A stretch of DNA of 10,465 nt from Desulfuromonadaceae bacterium (GTDB lineage Bacteria > Desulfobacterota > Desulfuromonadia > Geobacterales > Pseudopelobacteraceae), in contig JAQUCQ010000088.1 in the NCBI GenBank assembly GCA_028686145.1, positions 1 through 10,465 of the forward strand. Reading direction: 5' to 3'. The translations under genes and the position numbers were made by a program. Below, in pieces: positions 6,564-10,465 of this stretch. The notes under the pieces are model-generated. The model made no database searches. It saw only the letters and a list, made by a program, of their open reading frames with translations, and was not told where the DNA came from. The first letter of the stretch is position 1. Each line of letters opens with the position of its first letter.

Positions 6564-7463
6564 ATGATTACCATGCAGGATTTACGCGCTCATTACCGTT
6601 TCACCGATCAGGACGCCGAACTGCTCCTGTCACTGCAACCTTTGGCGGAACAGAACCGAGAGCGCTTTTCCATGGAGTTCTACGACTACCTCTATAGCCT
6701 TCCTGAAACCGCAGCGATCCTCAACAGCAGCAACCGCACCCACTTGCGTGAGATGCACGGCAGTTGGTTCATGTCGCTCTTTGTCGGAAACTATGACAAT
6801 CACTACATGAACCATTTGACCCGTATTGGTCACGCCCACGTCAAGGCCGGCCTCAGTGTTCATTTTGTCAATGCGGCAATGAACCAGATTCGCCACTTCC
6901 TGCTCGGCCTGATTGATGTCAACTATTCCGACCGCGAGCAGCGTCGTATCCTGCGGGAAGCGGTTGAAAAAATTCTGGACATGAATCTTGATGTGATGAG
7001 CACCTCATATCGCGAAGAAGAGATGAAAAAGGTTTTTGTATCGCGCAAGGTCGAGTCTTTCCTGATAAAAGCTTCGGAACGCTTCACGTATGGCCTTAAC
7101 CTGGCTCTGGTTCTGGCGCTGGCCGGCGTCTCCCTTTCGGTTGTTACTCTCTTTGTCTGGGACATCGTGCATATTTTCCGGGGAGACATGGAAAAGGGAA
7201 TCCTCTCGGCACTTGGATCGTTGTTGATTCTCTGGATGATGATTGAGCTGATGGACAATGAGATCAAGAACCTCAAGGGGGGCAAATTCAACATCCTGGT
7301 ATTCATCGGGGTCATCATTGTTGCCATGATCCGTGAAATCCTGATCTCCACTTTGCGCAAAGACGACCTGACGACCCAGGCGTTTCTAGCCGGCACCCTG
7401 TTGGTCCTTGGAATAGTCTACTATCTGGTATCCTTTGCCCAAAAAGAGCATCAGAGAATCTGA
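6564..7463 (+). CDS. Globin-coupled membrane sensor: protoglobin-type heme domain plus PsiE-like four-helix domain
   Basis: The 299-residue protein has two parts. Residues 1-160 form a globin domain of the sensor/protoglobin type. The proximal heme histidine is H92 in RIGHAHVKAGL, the usual I-x-x-x-HVxxGL pattern. H65 (in LREMHGSW) lies where the G. sulfurreducens globin-coupled sensor has a distal histidine, so the heme may be six-coordinate. Residues 176-292 form four hydrophobic helices (about 178-202, 212-231, 243-262, 273-291) with charged in-membrane motifs IEL (E228) and IRE (R257, E258). These resemble the phosphate-starvation PsiE family. The length and layout match the G. sulfurreducens sensor, whose output domain has no known function. 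The globin part should face the cytoplasm (no signal peptide, and a basic linker around 150-173) and sense O2, NO, CO or redox state. It sits between hypD and a HAD gene with 3-4 nt gaps, hence very likely the same operon. The domain calls are firm; the signalling output is unknown. Confidence 0.88.
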   Translation: MITMQDLRAHYRFTDQDAELLLSLQPLAEQNRERFSMEFYDYLYSLPETAAILNSSNRTHLREMHGSWFMSLFVGNYDNHYMNHLTRIGHAHVKAGLSVHFVNAAMNQIRHFLLGLIDVNYSDREQRRILREAVEKILDMNLDVMSTSYREEEMKKVFVSRKVESFLIKASERFTYGLNLALVLALAGVSLSVVTLFVWDIVHIFRGDMEKGILSALGSLLILWMMIELMDNEIKNLKGGKFNILVFIGVIIVAMIREILISTLRKDDLTTQAFLAGTLLVLGIVYYLVSFAQKEHQRI

Positions 7464-7466
7464 CGC

Positions 7467-8054
7467 ATGGGCTCCTACTCCCACATCCTGGCCGGCTTTT
7501 CACTCAGCTTTCGCCATCGCCATGAACTGCGACAACTGCTTGACAAGACTCAGCCGGGCTCAACCATTATGGGACTTGATCCCACCGCACTCCGTTCATC
7601 GGGCATAACGTGCCTCGCTCTTGATTTTGACGGTGTTCTGGCCGGGCACGGATTTCTTGCGCCATTTCCCGAGGCGGTCACTTGGTTGAAACGGTGCGAA
7701 ACAGTTTTTGGCGGCGACCGGATATTTATCCTCTCCAATAAACCCACCGACGCCCGAAGACAATGGTTTGCCGAACACTTTCCCGCCATGCGCTTCATTT
7801 CCGGCGTCCGCAAGAAACCATACCCGGATGGCCTGGAGAAAACAGGAAAACTTGCCGGTGTCTCCCCCGCTTCAATCATGATGGTTGATGACCGCCTGCT
7901 GACCGGCTGCCTGGCGGCACTAATCGCCGGTGCCCGTCCCTGCTATATCCGCCAGCCGTATGTTTCATTCAAGCACCGCCCTGTTGCCGAGCTGTTTTTT
8001 TGGACACTTCGTGTTATGGAGCGGTTGTTTGTACGGCTGACTGCTCTTTTCTGA
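7467..8054 (+). CDS. HAD-superfamily phosphatase-like protein (YqeG/subclass IIIA-like)
   Basis: The 195-residue protein has the HAD order. Motif I is LALDFDGVLAG, with nucleophile D53 and acid/base D55. Motif II is ILSNKP (S90, N91). The motif III lysine lies in RKKPYPDG (K117). Motif IV is MMVDDRLLTG (D141, D142). The small cap-less layout and the AGARPCYIRQP end resemble YqeG/GEP4-type phosphatidylglycerophosphate phosphatases. However, motif IV normally reads VGDQxxTD, and the last Asp is Gly147 here, so metal binding or activity may be altered. A hydrophobic-aromatic C-terminal segment (about 172-195) ends in basic residues and could touch the membrane. The ATG lies 3 nt after the sensor stop with a weak ribosome site, suggesting translation coupled to the sensor. 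A later ATG at 7569 would remove 34 residues but keep motif I. The substrate is unknown; PGP phosphatase is only one possibility. Confidence 0.8.
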   Translation: MGSYSHILAGFSLSFRHRHELRQLLDKTQPGSTIMGLDPTALRSSGITCLALDFDGVLAGHGFLAPFPEAVTWLKRCETVFGGDRIFILSNKPTDARRQWFAEHFPAMRFISGVRKKPYPDGLEKTGKLAGVSPASIMMVDDRLLTGCLAALIAGARPCYIRQPYVSFKHRPVAELFFWTLRVMERLFVRLTALF

Positions 8055-8229
8055 ACAGTATTATTTCCAGACGAGCCACCAATCTATTCCTCAAGCGCTT
8101 TTTCACCCTCTTTTTCTCCACTATATTTGATTTTGCATCCCATCAATCAGACGTACAACGACTGGAACAGTCCTGTTTTTGATTGACTGACATCCATGTC
8201 AAGGAGTAAGAAACGATACTGATTTTATT
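8055..8229. other. AT-rich intergenic region without a recognised gene
   Basis: No coding frame with a plausible product was seen between the HAD gene stop and the promoter region of the LysE-type gene. The stretch is T-rich on the plus strand, with several CTTTTT runs. A weak hairpin around GGAACAGTCCTGTTTTT (about 8163-8179) could be a poor terminator for the hyp operon, but its stem relies on wobble pairs. Nothing stronger was found. Confidence 0.5.
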
Positions 8230-8258
8230 TTAATGGGAAACTTGAAAGGTTCTATAAT
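8230..8258 (+). promoter_or_regulatory. Putative promoter of the LysE-type gene
   Basis: A perfect TATAAT lies at 8253-8258, about 25 nt before the ATG at 8283. A 17-nt spacing places the -35 at 8230-8235 (TTAATG), a poor match to TTGACA. A TTGAAA at 8242-8247 is too close to serve as a -35. The -10 is convincing by eye; the whole promoter is tentative. Confidence 0.45.
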
Positions 8259-8282
8259 GTGTAACCATATATGGAGTGATAC

Positions 8283-8921
8283 ATGACTGACGTACCATAC
8301 TGGATTGTATTCTTTGGAGCGGCATTAGCATTTAGTCTCTCGCCCGGACCGGACTTGCTCTATGTAATTTCCAGGACCATTGCCCAAGGCACAAAAGTTG
8401 GTTTAGCCTCGGCTGCCGGACTGTGGGCAGGCGCATTTGTTCATGTCTTGGCGGTGGCATTCGGACTTTCCGCCATCCTGATGGCGTCTGCTGAAGCGTT
8501 TACTGTGGTAAAGTATATCGGCGCAGCCTATCTCTCATATCTCGGAATGCAGGCATTGCGTTCGCAGGGGACACGTTTTGATCTCCCCCCGAATAAGGTG
8601 CCTACGGTAACCCCGGCGCATGCATTTCGCCAAGGCATTCTGGTAGATGTGCTTAATCCCAAAGTCGCCATTTTTTTCATGGCGTTTCTACCCCAGTTCG
8701 TTCGCCCTGACCACGGGAGCCCTTCTATGCAACTCGTTGGGCTCGGTGCGCTGGTAATTATTGTTGCAATCCCTGTCGAATCATTCTTTGTACTTGCAGC
8801 ATCACGCACCACTGTCTTCTTCAGGCAGCACCACAGAACCTCTATCTGGCTCGATCGGATGCTCGGTTCTATACTCGTAATGCTCGGGATTCGTTTAGCA
8901 CTTTTAGATCAGCATCAATGA
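8283..8921 (+). CDS. LysE/RhtB-family amino-acid or metabolite exporter
   Basis: This 212-residue inner-membrane protein shows the LysE/RhtB pattern: the N-terminal SLSPGPDLLYVISRT (PGP at 21-23), a Gly/Ala-rich second helix with GLASAAGLWAG, the YIGAAYLSYLGMQAL segment, and the central NPKVAIFFMAFLPQF motif starting at N125. About six hydrophobic segments can be seen (roughly 6-26, 40-62, 68-90, 112-135, 146-172, 188-208). The length is typical (about 205-215). Family members use the proton gradient to export amino acids such as threonine, homoserine, lysine or leucine; the substrate here cannot be read from sequence. GGAG lies 6 nt before the ATG and a TATAAT box lies further upstream, so it probably starts its own transcript. 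The next gene is 107 nt away and is not obviously related. Confidence 0.92.
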   Translation: MTDVPYWIVFFGAALAFSLSPGPDLLYVISRTIAQGTKVGLASAAGLWAGAFVHVLAVAFGLSAILMASAEAFTVVKYIGAAYLSYLGMQALRSQGTRFDLPPNKVPTVTPAHAFRQGILVDVLNPKVAIFFMAFLPQFVRPDHGSPSMQLVGLGALVIIVAIPVESFFVLAASRTTVFFRQHHRTSIWLDRMLGSILVMLGIRLALLDQHQ

Positions 8922-8969
8922 AGTTTGGCTAGACAACCCACTTATTCCCAGCGGCAGCCTTCGGCACGA

Positions 8970-8998
8970 TTGAACGCCACCGATAAAGCGTGTGGATA
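8970..8998 (+). promoter_or_regulatory. Possible promoter of the DUF3617 gene
   Basis: TTGAAC (8970-8975), a 17-nt spacer and TGGATA (8993-8998) give a moderate match to a housekeeping promoter, 30 nt before the ATG. The -10 is weak. An alternative is read-through from the upstream exporter gene, since no terminator was found between them. Confidence 0.3.
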
Positions 8999-9028
8999 TT
9001 TTAAAAAATTTACAACGGAGTGTAATTC

Positions 9029-9433
9029 ATGAAAAAAATCACATTTGCCATTCTGTCCGCTTTGGCCGTCCCGGCTATTGGCTTTGCTGCCGACTCCATG
9101 CGTGAAGGATACTGGGAACTGATCACCACCATGGAAATGCCCGGCATGCCCATGAAAATGCCACCTACGAAAATGAAGCACTGCTACACAAAAGAAGATG
9201 TCAAAGATCGCACGAAAACTATTACTACTGACAAGAATTGTACGATTATCGACTTAAAACAGTCTGCCAATAAAGTTATCTGGAAGATGAAGTGTACCGG
9301 ACAGAATGCCGGCATCTACAGCGGAGAGACGGTTTACAAGACGGATGCCTACGACTCGACCATGAAGTTGGAGTCCCAGGGGCAAACCATGAATATGAAG
9401 ATCAAGGCCAAGCGATTAGGGGCATGCCCCTGA
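9029..9433 (+). CDS. Secreted DUF3617-type protein
   Basis: The 134-residue protein begins with a Sec signal peptide: MKK, a hydrophobic core over residues 4-17, and a cleavage site near GFA-AD at 20-22. The mature part starts SMREGYWELITTMEMPGMP and ends KAKRLGAC, which is the DUF3617 pattern. That family is periplasmic and has no established function. A methionine-rich stretch (residues 35-49, with MEMPGMPMKMPP) holds six Met. Four cysteines (52, 71, 89, 133) remain after cleavage, enough for two disulfides. A CGGAG ribosome site precedes the ATG. It follows the LysE-type gene by 107 nt and is closed by the strong terminator at 9501-9534. A copper- or other ligand-binding role is conceivable from the Met-rich patch but is not shown. 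Confidence 0.82.
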   Translation: MKKITFAILSALAVPAIGFAADSMREGYWELITTMEMPGMPMKMPPTKMKHCYTKEDVKDRTKTITTDKNCTIIDLKQSANKVIWKMKCTGQNAGIYSGETVYKTDAYDSTMKLESQGQTMNMKIKAKRLGACP

Positions 9434-9500
9434 GTTTAAAAATGTAATTAGTTCGAGATTATTTCAGCCATGTATTATTTTAGGTCATATCTGACTAAAA

Positions 9501-9534
9501 GCGCCCCCCGGTTTCCCGGGGGGCGCCTCTTTTG
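9501..9534. terminator. Two-way intrinsic terminator between convergent genes
   Basis: A perfect 11-bp GC-rich stem (GCGCCCCCCGG at 9501-9511 pairing with 9516-9526) encloses a TTTC loop. On the plus strand it is followed by CCTCTTTTG. On the minus strand the run of A at 9497-9500 gives TTTT right after the stem. It lies 67 nt after the DUF3617 stop and 29 nt beyond the stop of the minus-strand PPK2 gene, so it can end both transcripts. Confidence 0.93.
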
Positions 9535-9554
9535 ATAACGGCAAAAACGGCAGA

Positions 9555-10465
9555 CTATCTTCCCAGCGCTTTCTCAATCCTGTCGCATAGCGTCTTCAAC
9601 ACCTTGATACGGGCATAATATTTATCATTGGCTTCGACCAGCGTCCAAGGAGCAATCTCAGTGCTGGTACGATCGATCATATCACAGACCGCGCGCTCGT
9701 ATTCGTCCCATTTCTCCCGGTTGCGCCAATCTTCATCAGTTATTTTATAGCGTTTGAAGCCAATCTTTTCCCGCTCTTTAAAGCGGCTCATCTGTTCTTC
9801 CTTGGTGATTGAAAGCCAGAATTTTACAATGACGGTGTTGTTTCGCACCATCTGCTCCTCAAAATCGTTTATTTCGCCATAGGCACGCATCCAGTCGTTG
9901 CGTGCGCAGTACCCTTCAACCCGCTCGACCAATACACGGCCGTACCAGGTGCGATCAAAGATAGCAAAACGGCTTTTGCGGGGGATATTGCGCCAAAAAC
10001 GCCACAGATATGGTTGGGCGCGCTCTTCCTCGGTCGGTGCGGCAACCGGGATGACCCGGTATTGGCGAGCATCGAGCGCCTGGATGATGCGCCGTATGCT
10101 TCCTCCTTTACCGGCGGCATCGTTCCCTTCAAAAGCGACCACAACAGACAGTTTTTTAAAATCGGGGTGGCGAGTCAACAGGTTGAGCTTCCCTTGGTAT
10201 TTTTCAAGCTCCCTTGCGAACTCGGCTTTTTTTAGTTTTTTCGTCATGTCCAGCGTCTGCAAGATCAACAGGTTGTCAATAGTTGGCAGGATGGGAGGAA
10301 CCGGTTCCTCATGACGAGGGAGTTCGGGAGCATCAAGGCGCTGACGCATGGCAGTGAGGATGGCCTTGCCGATAGTCAGGTAACGATAGCGGGGGTCGGT
10401 ACCCTCGACGATCGTCCAGGGGGATTCGGCGGTGCTGGTTGAACGGAGCATCCGTTCGGATACTT
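9555..10465 (-). CDS. pap: Polyphosphate:AMP phosphotransferase, PPK2 family, C-terminal part (5' end beyond the window)
   Basis: The frame is open from the right edge to a TAG at 9555-9557, giving about 303 visible residues. The first 40 or so (SERMLRSTST, then SPWTIVEGTDPRYR) look like the end of one PPK2 domain. They are followed by a linker rich in Pro and Leu and then a complete second PPK2 domain. This has Walker A GNDAAGKGG (about 10099-10125), FDRTWYGRVLVERVEG as Walker B/catalytic segment (about 9914-9962), the lid KRYKITDEDWRNREKWDEY, and the final APWTLVEANDKYYARIKVL. Two tandem domains mark the class of about 500 residues that phosphorylates AMP to ADP with polyphosphate. In characterised members the C-terminal domain is the active one, and its motifs are intact here. 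The upstream half is not visible. The ATG at 10449-10451 is internal, not the start. Confidence 0.9.
   Translation of the reverse strand, partial: VSERMLRSTSTAESPWTIVEGTDPRYRYLTIGKAILTAMRQRLDAPELPRHEEPVPPILPTIDNLLILQTLDMTKKLKKAEFARELEKYQGKLNLLTRHPDFKKLSVVVAFEGNDAAGKGGSIRRIIQALDARQYRVIPVAAPTEEERAQPYLWRFWRNIPRKSRFAIFDRTWYGRVLVERVEGYCARNDWMRAYGEINDFEEQMVRNNTVIVKFWLSITKEEQMSRFKEREKIGFKRYKITDEDWRNREKWDEYERAVCDMIDRTSTEIAPWTLVEANDKYYARIKVLKTLCDRIEKALGR

Noticed and set aside
8163..8179. Hairpin plus T-run as terminator of the hyp operon
   Set aside because: The stem is only about four good pairs plus two G-T pairs, too weak to call.

Overview
The window looks like chromosomal DNA of a Geobacter-type bacterium (Desulfuromonadia/Geobacterales). 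The clues are moderate GC content, a histidine kinase end with the wording common in those genomes, a [NiFe]-hydrogenase maturation cluster, a globin-coupled membrane sensor of the kind known from Geobacter sulfurreducens, and a KSPLPP-x-DKGG-type dispersed repeat. This placement is inferred from protein style; no marker gene is present.

Layout. Bases 1-157 are the 3' end of a histidine kinase gene. It stops at a TGA that appears to cut off the last conserved strand, which is still readable up to base 196. Bases 297-2093 encode an ABC exporter half-transporter carrying an in-frame dispersed repeat in the linker between its membrane and ATPase domains. Bases 2175-6559 hold hypB, hypF, hypC and hypD, tightly packed (overlaps of 28 and 4 nt, a gap of 1 nt). 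They are followed after 4 nt by a heme globin domain fused to a four-helix PsiE-like membrane domain (6564-7463), and after another 3 nt by a HAD-family phosphatase-like gene (7467-8054). All six genes probably form one transcript. hypA and hypE are not in the window.

After a 228-nt AT-rich gap with a good -10 box come a LysE/RhtB-type exporter (8283-8921) and a secreted DUF3617 protein (9029-9433). A strong two-way terminator (9501-9534) separates these from a convergent gene on the minus strand. That gene is the C-terminal part of a two-domain PPK2-type polyphosphate:AMP phosphotransferase and runs off the right edge.

How the genes work together. HypF makes the carbamoyl group that becomes the cyanide ligands of the hydrogenase iron. 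HypC and HypD hold the Fe(CN)2CO unit. HypB supplies nickel. The unusual part is the pair downstream of hypD: a probable bis-histidyl heme sensor anchored in the membrane, and a HAD protein lacking one of the usual metal-binding acids. Their position in the maturation operon suggests a gas- or redox-sensing link to hydrogenase assembly or to the membrane. That link is inferred from gene order only.
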